DNA of 64,000 nucleotides from Protula sp. h YS-2021 (Eukaryota; Annelida; Polychaeta; Sabellida; Serpulidae): NCBI GenBank assembly GCA_949752745.1, contig OX457024.1, positions 106,789,692 through 106,853,691 of the forward strand. Reading direction: 5' to 3'. Positions 11,213 to 22,014 of the stretch are shown here, in pieces. A program made the translations under genes and the position numbers. How positions within the stretch are numbered: position 1 is the stretch's first letter; each line of letters opens with the position of its first letter. Under the pieces are notes generated by a model. It was not told the origin of the DNA. It made no database searches and was given only the letters and a program-made list of their open reading frames with translations.

Positions 11213-11398
11213 GGGAATGCCCATTGTCAATCATGACGAAATACCAGAGGATGGCGGGATAGGCTATTCTGCAGGCACAAAAAGTTTGTTTTTATTTGCG
11301 TGAAAGGATAAATCCTAAAGGGAAACCCATCTAAAAGTGGAGAACGCGAATTGCGCTTTTACTCGTAAAAGCACGTTTTACGAAATAAAACGTTAGTT
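11213..11398 (-). repeat. DIRS right inverted terminal repeat
   Basis: It is an inverted match to the left terminal repeat up to 11336. From 11337 it is a specific outer end (GTGGAGAACGCGAATTGCGC onward) that matches only the internal complementary region. Confidence 0.85.
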
Positions 11399-12040
11399 GA
11401 ATGTTTGACAAGAAACTAACCCCCCCCCCCCAAAAAAAAAATAAATAAATAAATGAAAAATAAAGACCATCTGTGCTTCCGAGGGTATCATTAATCTTGT
11501 TACACAAATTTTGATATATTTGGTGGGAGGGGGGTGGGTGGGGTGGGGGGGGGCAGATTTGAGGATGGCATTAAAACAACTTCCGGGTGCACTTCTCCAG
11601 GTTTCTGCTGTTTTAAAACCATCTTTAGAAAATATTAAAGAACGCAGTACTGGTTACAGCATTTATTGCCAAATAGAAGTACATTCTAAAATATCTAAAC
11701 TATTATAAATATCAATAGTCTGTAATCGGCGATAAAATGTCAAACTGCAGCAAAATGTTAAGACATTGATTTCTACACCCTAGGTTCACACTTGATTGGT
11801 TTCGCGAGGATATATTCACTTGGCTGCTAATCGGAGATGCGTAAGTCAATCGTGGACCACGTGACCTTACGTCACGTTATTGTTGGATAACCTTACAGTA
11901 CATTCAAGACCTTTCTAATAATAGCTTTCTGTCAGACAAAGATAAAAAAGATAATAAAGTTGTTTTCGCCTATTTTGCTATCGCTATGTTTTTTTGTGTT
12001 TTTTGGGTCGGGGTGGGGGGAGGGGTTGTCAATATTCCGT
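11399..12040. other. Intergenic: 3' side of creatine kinase and DIRS flank
   Basis: The stretch contains homopolymer tracts (C10-A9, a G-rich run at 11524-11552) and AT-rich unique sequence. It would include the 3' UTR of the minus-strand creatine kinase. TTTATT at about 11659 is a possible poly(A) signal for that strand. No gene is recognised. Confidence 0.4.
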
Positions 12041-12145
12041 TCACATTTCCGGCAGAAGGTCTTCAATGGTCTTTCCCTCTTCCAGGCGTTTCTCCATCGC
12101 TATCACTTTGTTGACCCCGTCTATGACCAGCTGCACGAATTCTCT
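12041..12145 (-). CDS. CK: Creatine kinase exon 9 (C-terminus and stop)
   Basis: It follows acceptor TTTTTTTTCAG. The exon has 34 codons plus TGA and encodes FVQLVIDGVNKVIAMEKRLE, ending DLLPEM. This is the family's C-terminal helix, which normally carries VxLVVDGVxxMVEMEKxLE. Phase 0. Confidence 0.92.
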   Translation of the reverse strand, partial: REFVQLVIDGVNKVIAMEKRLEEGKTIEDLLPEM

Positions 12146-12275
12146 CTGAAAAAAAAAACATCCACCCCAAGGCTGTTAAATGTTCTGTTAAAACTTCAAA
12201 GAGACGGCAATTCACACACACGCCCACACAAACACCCACACATACACACCCACACCCCGCCTCCACACACTGTAC

Positions 12276-12401
12276 CTCGGTGTGTTTGAGTCTGGCGGCG
12301 TTGGACAGGTCATAGATGTCATCCACGGCGTCCGTATGTTCGCCCGCCGTGCCACGCTTCTGCATACCCAGAGCCACCACGATGTCGTCGAACTTCGGGT
12401 G
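12276..12401 (-). CDS. CK: Creatine kinase exon 8
   Basis: Forty-two codons, phase 0 at both ends, from HPKFDDIVVALGMQKRGTAG to DLSNAARLKHTE. The KRGTxG segment is the substrate-closing loop, and DxSNxxRLxxxE is conserved in the family. The donor is GAG|GTACAG. A CA-rich tract follows in the intron (12212-12272). Confidence 0.93.
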
Positions 12402-12765
12402 CTGTGGTCAATCAAAGGCGTGTTAAATATTATTTTATTTAATTTTGTGTTCACCTTATTTCGGTCATTTACCCTTAATTAACATTGATTAACATACGAA
12501 CAGCACATATAACCCTGAATCTTGAGTAGCCCGTTCGTTGATAAACCATACACACAATGTCAGATTTTTAGTCACTCCACCCCACCCCTACCCTCTTCAT
12601 AGGCCCTATAATTATAGGGTATCCACAACCCCCTCCCCCTTTCGCCGGTATTAAGGTCGCTGCACTGTTTTATTCTAAGCCTGGAATCTTATTAAATTGT
12701 TTATACAAATTTAACAGCAGAAAAAAACGCTTACTGCTTTGTTAATAGCCGCGCATGCGCATTAC

Positions 12766-12900
12766 CTTGGACAGGTTTTTCAGCTGGATGTGTACGCTAC
12801 ACCTCAGGCCCGTGCCGATGTTGCTGGGACAGGTGCAGAGGTACCCCAGGCGCGGGCTCCACATAAACTCCCGACCCTTCGTCTTCATCAGAGCTTCGAC
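12766..12900 (-). CDS. CK: Creatine kinase exon 7 (active-site Cys)
   Basis: Forty-five codons, phase 0. [20 protein letters not shown] continues [14 protein letters not shown]. The Cys of CPSN is the family's reactive cysteine. The acceptor is GGCGCCCAG and the donor is AAG|GTAATG. The intron just upstream contains a 20-bp TCAACTTTA-type minisatellite (12915-13065). Confidence 0.93.
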
Positions 12901-12914
12901 CTGGGCGCCAATAA

Positions 12915-13065
12915 GTCAACTTTACTATAAAACGTCAATTTTATCATAAAAGTCAACTTTATCATAAAAACTCAAATTTATCATGAATAGTCAACTCTAC
13001 AACAAATCAAATCAACCAAAAAAGTCAACTTTGCCGTAAAAAGTCAACTTTACCATAATGCTAGG
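12915..13065. repeat. About 20-bp minisatellite next to the exon 7 acceptor
   Basis: Degenerate copies of AAAGTCAACTTTATCATAAA lie upstream of exon 7, in the place of its polypyrimidine/branch region. Seven or so units are visible. Confidence 0.7.
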
Positions 13066-13329
13066 CCGTGGCATGGGCCCCATTTCATCCCACCCAAACC
13101 TTCTGCACGCGAACTGGTTACCATGCGTGTCCATGTCCGGGCGCGTATGGCCTCAAGATTACCCGCCCCCTCCCCCTCATTCCCCACGTTTTTATTTTTT
13201 TGGACAAGCATGGTAACTCACACAAGTGACCAGGGGACACAGGCATCATGCCCTCAAAGACGCGTTCATGTGTTTTGTCTCAGGCGCCCTGCTACAAAAC
13301 CTCCGAGGCCCCTCCCTGGGGCCCGTCCT

Positions 13330-14016
13330 TGAGGCTCCTCCCTGAGGCCCCTACAGAAGCGTTCAAACGTGCGCCTCATGTCTCCTCCCTGCTAATAACC
13401 AGGTGGTGAGTGAGGCGCTTACCTCCTTGAGGCCCCTACAGAAGCGTTCAAACGTGCGACTCATGTCTCCTCCCTGCTAATAACCAGGTGGTGAGTGGGG
13501 CGCTTACCTCCTTGAGGCCCCTACAGAAGCGTTAAAACGTGCGCCTCATGTCTCCTCCCTGCTAATAACCAGGTGGTGAGTGGGGCGCTTACCTCCTTGA
13601 GGCCCCTACAGAAGCGTTCAACGTGCGCCTCATGTCTCTTCCCTGCTAATAACCAGGTGGTGAGTGAGGCGCTTACCTCCTTGAGGCCCCTACAGAAGCG
13701 TTCAAACGTGCGCCTCATGTCTCTTCCCTGCTAATAACCAGGTGGTGAGTGAGGCGCTTACCTCCCTCAGGCGCCTACAGAAGCGTTCAAACGGGCGCCT
13801 CATGTCGCCTCCTTGCTAATAACCAGGTGTTGAGTGAGGCGCTTACCTCCCTGAGGCCCCTACAGAAGCGTTCAAACGTGCGCCTCATGTCTCTTCCCTG
13901 CTAATAACCAGGTGGTGAGTGAGGCGCTTACCTCCCTCAGGCGCCTACAGAAGCGTTCAAACGGGCGCCTCATGTCGCCTCCTTGCTAATAACCAGGTGT
14001 TGAGTGAGGCGCTTAC
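13330..14016 (-). repeat. 85-bp tandem array of exon 6 ends with splice donors
   Basis: Seven full extra units plus a partial one are spaced exactly 85 bases apart (one of 84). GCGCTTACCTCC marks the donors at 13415, 13500, 13585, 13669, 13754, 13839 and 13924, and the authentic exon 6 donor at 14009. Read on the minus strand, each unit holds the last ~54 bases of exon 6, its GAG|GTAAGC donor, about 30 bases of intron and TTATTAG before the next copy. Confidence 0.93.
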
Positions 14017-14140
14017 CTCCCTGAGGCCCCTACAGAAGCGTTCAAACGTGCGCCTCATGTCGCCTCCCTGCTCCATGGCGATGACGCGGCAGTGATCCTC
14101 CTCGTTGATCCACACCAGGAAGTTCTTGTTCTTGTTGTGC
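14017..14140 (-). CDS. CK: Creatine kinase exon 6
   Basis: The exon is 124 bases long: one base completes the split Trp, then 41 codons, [20 protein letters not shown] to [18 protein letters not shown] carries the family's catalytic glutamate. The acceptor is TTTTTTTTCAG and the donor is GAG|GTAAGC. Its 3' end is the parent of the 85-bp array. Confidence 0.94.
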
Positions 14141-14261
14141 CTGAAAAAAAAACGTGTCATAAAAATATCAGGCGTAAAAAAGGTGGAACTGGAATTGTAT
14201 TTGGGGAGGTTTTTGGCCTTGACCTCTTTGACGTCTGACTGCCATTTCCGGTAAGCGATAA

Positions 14262-14420
14262 TACAAGGTTTTTTATGGTTGTGAGTCCGACGTCTATTCA
14301 GCGTCGATTTTACAACGTCTATTTATCGTTGCTCCAAAGGCGTTAATTAGGCGTCTGACAAAGTTACGACTAAAAGTAACGTCTAAACAACGTCGCTTAT
14401 CCAACGTCTATTCAACGCCG
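14262..14420. repeat. Cluster of ACGTCTATTCAACGTTG-type motifs
   Basis: Short near-palindromic words (AACGTC, GTCTATT, GGCGTC, AACGTCG) recur every 15-20 bases. The same vocabulary fills much of 45.74-47.17 and parts of 48.0-50.2 kb. Confidence 0.45.
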
Positions 14421-14499
14421 TGTGAAAGAAGTTCGTAAGACGGTGTTCTATGGTGAGATCAAATCACAACCAAATTGCAAAATTATTGACGTTTCGGAC

Positions 14500-15049
14500 G
14501 AGGACTCAACAGATACTTGTCTGTCTGTCTGCGTGTCTGTTTGCTTAAGTGGAGGGGAATAAATGATGTTTTAGTACAGCCCACCCCTTCCATCTATCTG
14601 TCTATTTGTGTCTTTATGTAGAGGTGCCTAAGTGATTGACTTTTTAGCATGGACCACCAGAGGCCCCTTCCTTATGTCTGTCCATCTTTCTTTCTGTCTG
14701 TCACTCTGACTTTCTCTCCGTCTGTGTGTCTCTTTATCTGCCTTCCTGTCTGTCTGTCTGTCTGTTTTCCTGTCTGTGCGTCTATGTAGAGGGACTAACT
14801 GACTGACGATTTAGCCCGTGCCTTACCAGAGGCCCCTCCCGTCTGCCTGCTGTCTGTCTGTCTGTCTGTCTGTGTGTCTGTCTGTTTGCCTATCTGTGTG
14901 TCTATGTAGAGGGACTAACTGATTGACGATTTAGCCCATGCCTTACCAGAGGCCCCTTTGTCTGCCTCCTGTCTGTCTGTCTGTCTGCCTATCTGTATAT
15001 CTGTCTATGTAGAAATACTAACTGATTGACGATTTAGCCCATGACTCAC
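14500..15049 (-). repeat. CTGT-rich tandem units carrying copies of the exon 5 donor end
   Basis: Units of about 100-170 bases combine (CTGT)n, TCTATGTAGAGGGACTAACT, GATTTAGCCCATG and a segment that on the minus strand reads GGGGCCTCTG|GTAAGGC. That segment is a copy of the exon 5 end GGGGCATCTG|GTGAGTC. Copied donors sit at about 14945, 14825 and 14656; the real one is at 15049. Confidence 0.85.
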
Positions 15050-15135
15050 CAGATGCCCCTTCCGTCAGGCCAGTCTCTCACCGCACCAGAATTAACCATC
15101 AAATGTCCAGTCGGCTTTTGAAACAAAAAGTGGTC
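15050..15135 (-). CDS. CK: Creatine kinase exon 5
   Basis: The exon is 86 bases long: DHFLFQKPTGHLMVNSGAVR then DWPDGRGIW, with the last Trp codon split. The DHFLFxKP and ARDWPDxRGIW blocks are conserved in creatine kinases. The donor is CTG|GTGAGT and the acceptor is TTTTTCAG. Confidence 0.93.
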
Positions 15136-15283
15136 CTGAAAAATCAGAATAAATGTCTTAAAACCCCATTCAGCATTTTCTTTGCTAGAAATATAGGTAG
15201 ATTGATGAATGGCAAAATTTACTTTAGATGCATTATGTGTGAAATATGGAATGTCTTTTGAAACTGTGAATTACCTTCAATAA

Positions 15284-15287
<4 letters not shown>

Positions 15288-15329
<42 letters not shown>

Positions 15330-15330
15330 G
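15288..15330. repeat. (ATA)n microsatellite
   Basis: About 13 ATA/TAA units start directly after the exon 4 donor region in intron 4. Confidence 0.9.
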
Positions 15331-15334
15331 TTAC

Positions 15335-15559
15335 GTCAATCAGTTTCTGCTCCTCCTCCTTGCTCATGCCGCTGAGGGGGTAGTACTTTCCCTCCAAATC
15401 ACCCTGTAGCCCGAGCAGGGCCTCCGACAGCACTTTCTCCACCTCACGACGCTCCGCCCTCGTGATGGCAGGGGGCAGGCACAAGCCCCGGATGCTCCGC
15501 CCAGTGCGTATACGACAGGACTTGACGTACTTCTCATCCAGACTGCCGTCAATCACCAG
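15335..15559 (-). CDS. CK: Creatine kinase exon 4
   Basis: Seventy-five codons, phase 0, from [20 protein letters not shown] to [19 protein letters not shown] binds nucleotide phosphates in the family, and GKYYPLSGM matches the creatine kinase signature GKYYPLxxM. The acceptor is GACTTTCAG and the donor is GAC|GTAACA. Confidence 0.94.
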
Positions 15560-16688
15560 CTGAAAGTCAAGTGTTTTGTGGCCAACATACCACCAATAAA
15601 ATGTGTACCGAACGTTGTTTAAAAATAGCTGACCTCTGGGGGGGGGGGAAGCTATCCGTCATGCATAAACATAAAGCGCATGGATTGTGAAAAGCAGTTG
15701 CTCTCTTTTAATGACTTTGTTTTATCTGAATCCATTCAAGGTCTGCGGAACAGTATAATCTAATGCACAACAGAGAGGTTGGCTGTAGGGTAACAACGAC
15801 ATGCGCAAGTTTTTCTGACTGTTTAAACTTCTCCCTTTCCTAGCTGAGCGCCAAGTTTTTTTTATTATCACTTCATTCCAGTATATACTTTAAACTCATA
15901 CATAACACGTTATAGCAACGCAAACATAGTGACAATTTTTTTGATGCTGTAAAGGAGGACAAGTACTTTTTTATACCCCGGTCAAATACGTGCTAATCAA
16001 CTGAACTCCAGTTTCAATTTAGCAGCTGACAATAAGAATGAACGTTATACAGAAAATAGTATATTAGCAGGGGTTGAAGACAGAAAAAAGAAAACAAAGT
16101 CAACTATATAAACTGGTCAATTTTTTCTAAAGCTCTGCATATAGATGTACAGCGGAACCTCGAAATCGAACCACTTCTCCCTTGGGACCACTTCTGAAAT
16201 AGGGCACATTTTTTTCGGTCCCGAATGCGCTCCATAGACTTCAATGGTTAAGGAAACTCCCAGTTGGGACCACCTCGGAACGGACCACTTGGGGCCACTT
16301 TTTTCGGTCCCGAGCACTCAAAATGCCTGAGATCGGACCACTGTTGGACACAGGGGAAATCACTGTGTCTGTGCGGCACATTATTCACAACACTTTGTAT
16401 GTTGCCGTTGTTGCGGGACAGATTGAGTCCAGGCTGAATTAAGTCGATTTGCTCTACATTCCTTTATAATGAGGCAATCCATTCGGAAAGGGGACGCACT
16501 CAATTGGGCCCAGGGAACATTCGCGTGAAAATGTGAAAAGTTTTCTCAAGGGATGTTTACTTAAGAGTGGGGTTGTGAAAGAAGGATAACTTAGACAACT
16601 TATCAAGACATTGTTAATCGCTCATTCATCTCAGACCATTAAAGAGAAAATTAGCGTTGTTTTTTTTTAATTACTTATACGTGGATCT

Positions 16689-17573
16689 CTATGGAATGCC
16701 GTTTTAACATTTAATGCTTATTTTTGATATCAACATATATTGAGATATCAATAAATCAATGTAGATCTCATTAATTTATATTTTGCTATCAATAATTGAA
16801 TTTTAGATGGCAAAAATTTATTTTTGAGATAAAAAATCAATTTTACAAACCTTAAAAATCTGACGGGAGACACACATTCACATAAAATATAACGAATCGT
16901 CAATTAAATTTTGGAGATGAAAATTTGAATTATTGAGATCAATAATAACAACACAATTTTTGATCTCAAGAAATGCTTATTTTTTGTACAGTAAAAAATT
17001 AAAATACAGATTCTGTATACATGGGCAGCCATTATTTATTTACAGATGTGTGTTTCTGAATTTTTTATTTAAAAAATAGAATGATATTTTGATATCAAGA
17101 ATCAGTTTTTGAGATCAAAAAATCGTTTGCAGATTTCAAAATACAAATTAAAAAACTATCAGTCTGAAATAATGATATCTGAAATAAATTCTTGGTATCA
17201 ATATATAGAAAATCAATTATTGAGCTCAAAATTGATATTTTGCTCTCAAATATTTCATTTTTGCTATCAAGAATTGAATTTTTGATCTCAAAAAATCAAT
17301 TTTAGATATCATTAAATCATTTTTGACATCACTAAATATTTCTTGATATCTCTAAATATTTATTGATATCAAAAATTATTTTTTGAGATCAAGAATACAT
17401 TTAGAGATATCAAAAATACAATTACACATAGCAAAAATGAAGTATTGATATCAAAATATGGATTTATTGAGATCAAAAATTAATTCTTGATATCAAAAAA
17501 TCAATTTTTGAGATCAAAAATTAATTCTTGATATCAATAATTCACTAATAAATGTGAAAACGGCATTCCATAG
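16689..17573. mobile_element. AT-rich MITE built of GATATC-centred motifs, copy 1
   Basis: The inverted ends are CTATGGAATGCCGTTTTAAC and, from the right, CTATGGAATGCCGTTTTCAC; both sides are flanked by ATCT. The interior is a continuous tile of TTGATATCAAAAATT / TTTTGAGATCAAAAATT near-palindromes with no coding capacity. A second copy lies at 41287-42135. Confidence 0.7.
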
Positions 17574-18837
17574 ATCTCGGAGTCCAGAAATTGGTGTTTG
17601 GATTGTATTAAATCTGCAGATCGACTAATGGATTCACAAGGACTTATTGGTGCCAAACAATTGAAAGGTGAGTAATCTATAGATGGATTAATGGATTCAT
17701 AGTGACTGTTGATGTCAAACAATAATTATTGAAAGGCGAGTAATTATATTGCATATAAAATCTCCCTTCGTTTGATTGCAATTGCAAACTTTGACTTTAA
17801 AACTGCTTAGCTGGGGGGGGGGGGGCGGGGGGGGGGGGTTGTCTGGGAAACTGCAAATTTGTTTAAAAGTAGTTCGCAAGCGCAAGCGTTATATGTGCAA
17901 GTTGTCGAGAACGGGTGGGGGGGGGGGGATGGGGTTCTCTGGGAAACTTGTAAATTAGTTCAAGAGTAGTTCAAAAGTAGCTGTTGCGGCTGGGTGGAAC
18001 AACTTTTCCAACAGCGATTAACATAAAACACAGTTACTCTGGCACAGTCAGCTCGAGATTCTTCATTCTTGAAAAAAAAAAAAAAAAACGGGAGAAAAAA
18101 TTTCTGTTTTACTGCAATTAAATGTATTTAAATGTATGAGCTGTCAGATAAATAAAATGTGACGCTTACAGTTTTGTATACAAAGGATTAAGAGACTCAT
18201 TCTGGCCCGGGACTCAATACAAACTGCACCAGGTACAGTCCGAAATGCGTGCACTAACTATAATTTATTAATGGGGAGTCATGCGTAACGCTATTTCTGC
18301 CTAGCTTTTTACAGTACATTCTCTTGTAAACTATCCACATTACGCGTCATTCGCTAAAACTGTCAAAACTTTTAGATGTTTTTCCTGGTGTATGAAACAG
18401 AGAAGTAAATATGGCTGATTTTTTGCTGGACAAAAATATCTTAAAGACATAGGCGTTTCTGCAGCTAACCGGAAGAAATCCGAACTTATAGAATTATGTA
18501 GTGCTCGATCAGTATTGGTTTGGGGGTGTGCCCTTTGCACCCCTTCAAAGTGGAGGGGTGGTTGCTTGCCCCCTCCATATACTATTTTTTTTATTTCTTG
18601 GCTTACAAAGACACAATAAATAAAATTATATTGATTTTATTGAATGTATTGGACCTCGGTAAATTGCAATTCACCAATTGGAAACTAATTGCAATTAGAA
18701 TTGCAATTAGTTTAAGGATCAGTATCTCCTAAGATCAATATTGGTGAATAGACCAATGAAGATCAATTGTTTCAGAAACGAAGTAGGCGGGGACATCACA
18801 ACTGCCTAACTTTTTAAAGAATATTTTTCCACTAAAA
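17574..18837. other. Creatine kinase intron 3, no gene recognised
   Basis: AT-rich sequence with G-homopolymers at 17813-17840 and 17916-17930 and an A15 run at 18072. It holds no credible coding region. Confidence 0.4.
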
Positions 18838-18975
18838 AAAGGAGGGGGGCAGATGATTACCCCGTCAAATCGCAGGGGGGGGGGGGGGCAGTCGACTGGG
18901 TTGCAAAAAAGGGGGCGGGCAGTTGACTGGGGGGCAGTTGACCGGGGGGGGGGCAGATGACCGTTTACCTCCCCA
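18838..18975. repeat. G-rich GGGCAGTTGACTGGG repeats
   Basis: Several degenerate units of GGGGGGCAG(A/T)(T/C)GA lie between G-runs. A related GGATGACTGCCCCAC motif forms the hairpin at 20525-20785. Confidence 0.5.
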
Positions 18976-19176
18976 AGCACATCGGTATTTTCTTGACGAC
19001 TGCTTTTGTTTCTCAAGTAATTTCTTTTTCCATGCCAGTTTTTCATAATTTTTGCAATTCAATACATAAACAAACCAGAACCTCAATTCGCTAGCGAAAT
19101 GTTAAACACTTGACAAAAATTAAAACGCAAAAATACTTCCTTCAATGGGTTATTTCTTCAATAATATATTGCAAAC

Positions 19177-19877
19177 GGGTGTAGGAAAAAATGGCAACGG
19201 AAATAATGGCAACGGAAAATATGGCAAGTGGAAATAATGGCAACGGAAAAAATGGTAAAGTGAAAATACGGAAAAAATGGCATAATAACAAAATAAAAAT
19301 TTTATCACATTTGTCAAATTATTCTTAAGTGTAATATCACGAGCATGTTGCTCATTCTGGACAACGCCCCTAATAAATGTATTGTTGTGATGGCACCCGA
19401 ACATCCATAGGATTAGCAACACTATATACACAGGGTTAAAGTTTTCCCTGATGCAGCCCAAATAAATGTTTTGTTACGTTGACACCCGAGCATCCGAAAG
19501 ATTAACTGCCTTGTACACACAGCGAATAAGTTTTGCCTGATGCACCTCAAATAGATTTATTGTTACGTTGGCACCAGAGCATCCAAAGGAGTAACGGTGC
19601 CGCACACAGGGATTACGTTTTGCCGTTTTTGCTTGCACCCCAACTACCTGACATCAAGTGGCATTAAGTGGTTTTGATTGGACTTTCTTTGATCCTGAGT
19701 AGTCAAGGTAGGCGATTTCTTTGTTTCGACTGAACTTCGATGAAACCTGCAAAATTTGCCATTTTTTCCTTTTTTTCACTTTGCTATTTTTTCCGTTGCC
19801 ATTATTTCCACTTGCCATATTTTCCGTGGCCATTATTCCCGTTGCCATTTTTTCCATTGACATTTTATCCGTACCCC
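19177..19877. mobile_element. Hairpin MITE 'GGCAACGGA' family, copy A
   Basis: The element is 701 bp, flanked by direct repeats ATTGCAAAC (19168-19176, 19878-19886). The uninterrupted paralogue at 35.95 kb has ATTGCAAAC once. The ends are inverted (GGGTGTAGGAAAAAATGG and GGGGTACGGATAAAATGT), and about 100 bases of each arm consist of tandem GGAAATAATGGCAACG units. Confidence 0.85.
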
Positions 19878-20185
19878 ATTGCAAACAACACAGCTTGAAT
19901 ACGTTTTATAAGCCGAGTAGTGTTTGGTTTTTGTTGGCTTAAGGTTTTATTGACTGAGCAGGCATACGGCGTGTTATCTATTTACGCAGTGAGAGCTCGC
20001 ACAAAGCTCAGCAACTGTGTTCTGTCATGTACGTTAAATGCACTGCATTTACTTGCAAAAATACACTCTTTTCACATGGCGTTTTAACAAAGAAAACGAA
20101 ATCGAAGGCGAAAATAAAAAGTGACATGCACACGTTCAGATCAAGCTCTTCATAAGTCCCAAGTTTCATGGTCCTAGGGCTCATA

Positions 20186-21154
20186 GGGGGTACGGACAAA
20201 ATGCCAAGCGGACATAATGGCAACGGACATAATGGCAAGCGGACATAATGGCAACGGACATAATGGCAAGCGGGCATAATGGCAAGCGGACATAATGGCA
20301 AAGTGGCAAAACGGACAAGATGGCAACTTAAGAAAAAATGAAATAAAAATGAATGAAAAAATGTTCGATTAACCGCATTACAAAAATAACTAGTTTATGG
20401 TGCATCCACCTCATGTCTAGGCGGGGGGCTGCTTCAATCTTGCCTACCTTCTAACTGTGTGGTTACTTGGAATAAAACAAACAAAGGGGGGGGGGGGCCC
20501 AAAATTGATGAACGGATGACTGCCCCACCGGATGACTGCCCCACTAATAGCCTTCCTAATTATTTTTCATCTGTCTGGATAGCCTTACTTGTCTTGGCAA
20601 AAATCTTCCCTTTCGAACCCCCATGCTTTTTACCCCACCCCGCCCCATTTTTGTATTCAATCGACAAGTTGATTGATCAGAGGACTTATTGATAAGTTAA
20701 TGGGTTTGTTTCAAGTCTCATAAAAGTAAAACTATCCAGATAGATGAAAAATAATAGTGAAGGTTCCCTGTGGGGCAGTCATCCTGCGTTCCCTACGTTT
20801 CTACTTGAGCAGGCGACAACATTCGGGGAAAACCTCGGGGAAATGTTCCACAGCAGTAAATGAGAACTGTGACCTGATCGGTTAAGTGACTATCTAAATA
20901 GATGCATTACACATGAATTCAATTATGTTTATTTATGAAGTCATTAAATGCCATTGCGTTGAATAAAAGTTCAGTTGAAATATCGTCTTTTTTATTTCAG
21001 TTGCCATTTTGTCCGCCCTGGCACTTTGCCATTATGCCCGCTTGCCATTATGCCCGCTTGCTATTATGTCAGTTGCCATTATATCCGCTTGCCATTATGT
21101 CCGTTGCCATTATGTCCCTTGTCAATTTGTCCGTTGCAATTTTGTCCTGCAACC
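20186..21154. mobile_element. Hairpin MITE 'GGCAACGGA' family, copy B
   Basis: The element is 969 bp, flanked by GGCTCATA direct repeats (20178-20185, 21155-21162). Its arms are inverted arrays of GGACATAATGGCAACG / GGACATAATGGCAAGC. A smaller hairpin is nested at 20525-20785. Confidence 0.82.
20525..20785. repeat. Nested inverted repeat (GGATGACTGCCCCAC arms)
   Basis: The arms (20530-20590 and 20728-20785) share GGATGACTGCCCCAC, a short variable part and TTTTTCATCTGTCTGGATAG in inverse orientation, with about 130 bases between them. Confidence 0.65.
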
Positions 21155-22014
21155 GGCTCATAGTGTCAGAGAAGAAGAAGACACAAAAAATCGGAAAAAG
21201 TGTCAAGAAGAGAAAAGGACGAACGGCTGCTCGCACAAATTCATATAACTGTTGCAAGCCAAAGGCTTGTCAAGTTTTAAATTATTACTTTACACACATA
21301 CAACTTGGCATGAAAAAAACGTTCGAAGGAACACATATAAAGGATTAAAGATAAATGGGGTGAGAATGTATGTGTATTTCGAAGGCCAATGCATATGAAC
21401 AAGCACAGCACTGCAGGTAAGCTTGCCTCGGAAAGGCTGCGTCCTTGCTTATCCAGGCCAGGCCTATTCAGCCCGGCACTCAATCTGACCCCCAACACCG
21501 TCTTGGATATTGTTCCTGGGGATTATGGTAACAAGTGTGTAACCAGAACCGTGCTTTATTTTGTTATCTATTGTGTGAACAATGGTACCTGACAATATAC
21601 AAACTCATTGCCTTCCCTCTGAGTACTTCTTGCGCGCTATAATCCTTAGGCCACTGTTACCGCCCCCGCTAATTCTTTAAAACATGGTGTTTTAAACTTT
21701 TCCGGAGTTCGGACAGTCTAGCTAATTTCTGAAGCTATATACAATGGACTCGTTTGTTAAATATAGTCACAAAAGTATGCATAATCGTGTGTGTCTATAA
21801 CATAAGATTGTTAGTCAGTTGAGATCAGTAATAGATATTATTGTAAACGAATGCTACTTTCGATGTGTTTGGACATGAAAGTTGAATCTATGATCAACCC
21901 ACAACATTTTACCCCAGAATGGCCAAACCTCCCAAATGGGACCACACATTTTTTCCGGTCCCAAGGGTGGTCCGATTTCAGAGGTTCCGTTGTATTTGTT
22001 TTGTTTAAAATTCG

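Larger units (their letters stand above)
3364..11398 (+). mobile_element. DIRS-type tyrosine-recombinase retrotransposon, structurally complete
   Basis: The element is 8.0 kb long. Left and right inverted terminal repeats (3364-3556 and 11213-11398) share about 150 bases in inverse orientation but differ at their outer ~50 bases. An internal complementary region (11029-11138) joins the complements of both outer ends. A GTT trinucleotide is found at the left end (3364-3366), at the right end (11396-11398) and once, as AAC, at the junction of the internal region (11076-11078). This is the hallmark arrangement of DIRS elements, which integrate as circles via a tyrosine recombinase and make no target duplication. 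Coding order is gag-like, RT-RNase H, YR, all on +. The genes are damaged, so this copy is probably not autonomous. Confidence 0.92.
19085..21340 (+). repeat. Dispersed repeat, copy 1, split by two insertions
   Basis: Three blocks (19085-19176, 19878-20185, 21155-21340) match a continuous stretch at 35861-36435, from TAGCGAAATGTTAA through GAATACGT(C/T)TTATAAGCC to CAAGCCAAAGGCTTGTCAAG. The function is unknown. The central block has an open frame in copy 2 that I do not recognise. Confidence 0.8.
16150..21992. mobile_element. Segment bounded by pogo/Tc1-like inverted ends
   Basis: The left end is TA|CAGCGGAACCTCGAAATC. The right end, reverse complemented, is TA|CAACGGAACCTCTGAAAT, so the terminal inverted repeats are about 35 bases with a TA on each side. 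CAGNGGAACCTC ends with TA duplications are typical of pogo/Tigger elements. No transposase is seen inside. Other elements are nested in it. The two ends could belong to separate degenerate copies. Confidence 0.45.

Noticed and set aside
12063..12380. Long minus-strand frame joining exons 8 and 9 without splicing
   Set aside because: It reads through the CA-rich intron; creatine kinase homology stops at the GT and resumes after the AG.
12748..12762. Second NRF-1-like palindrome near exon 7
   Set aside because: It lies inside an intron at a donor site; probably chance, and a reason for caution about the 34.1-kb promoter call.
15010..15345. AACTGATTGACG shared, in inverse orientation, by exon 4's end and the intron 5 repeat units
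   Set aside because: Only 12 bases and opposite orientation; likely coincidence, unlike the same-strand donor copies.
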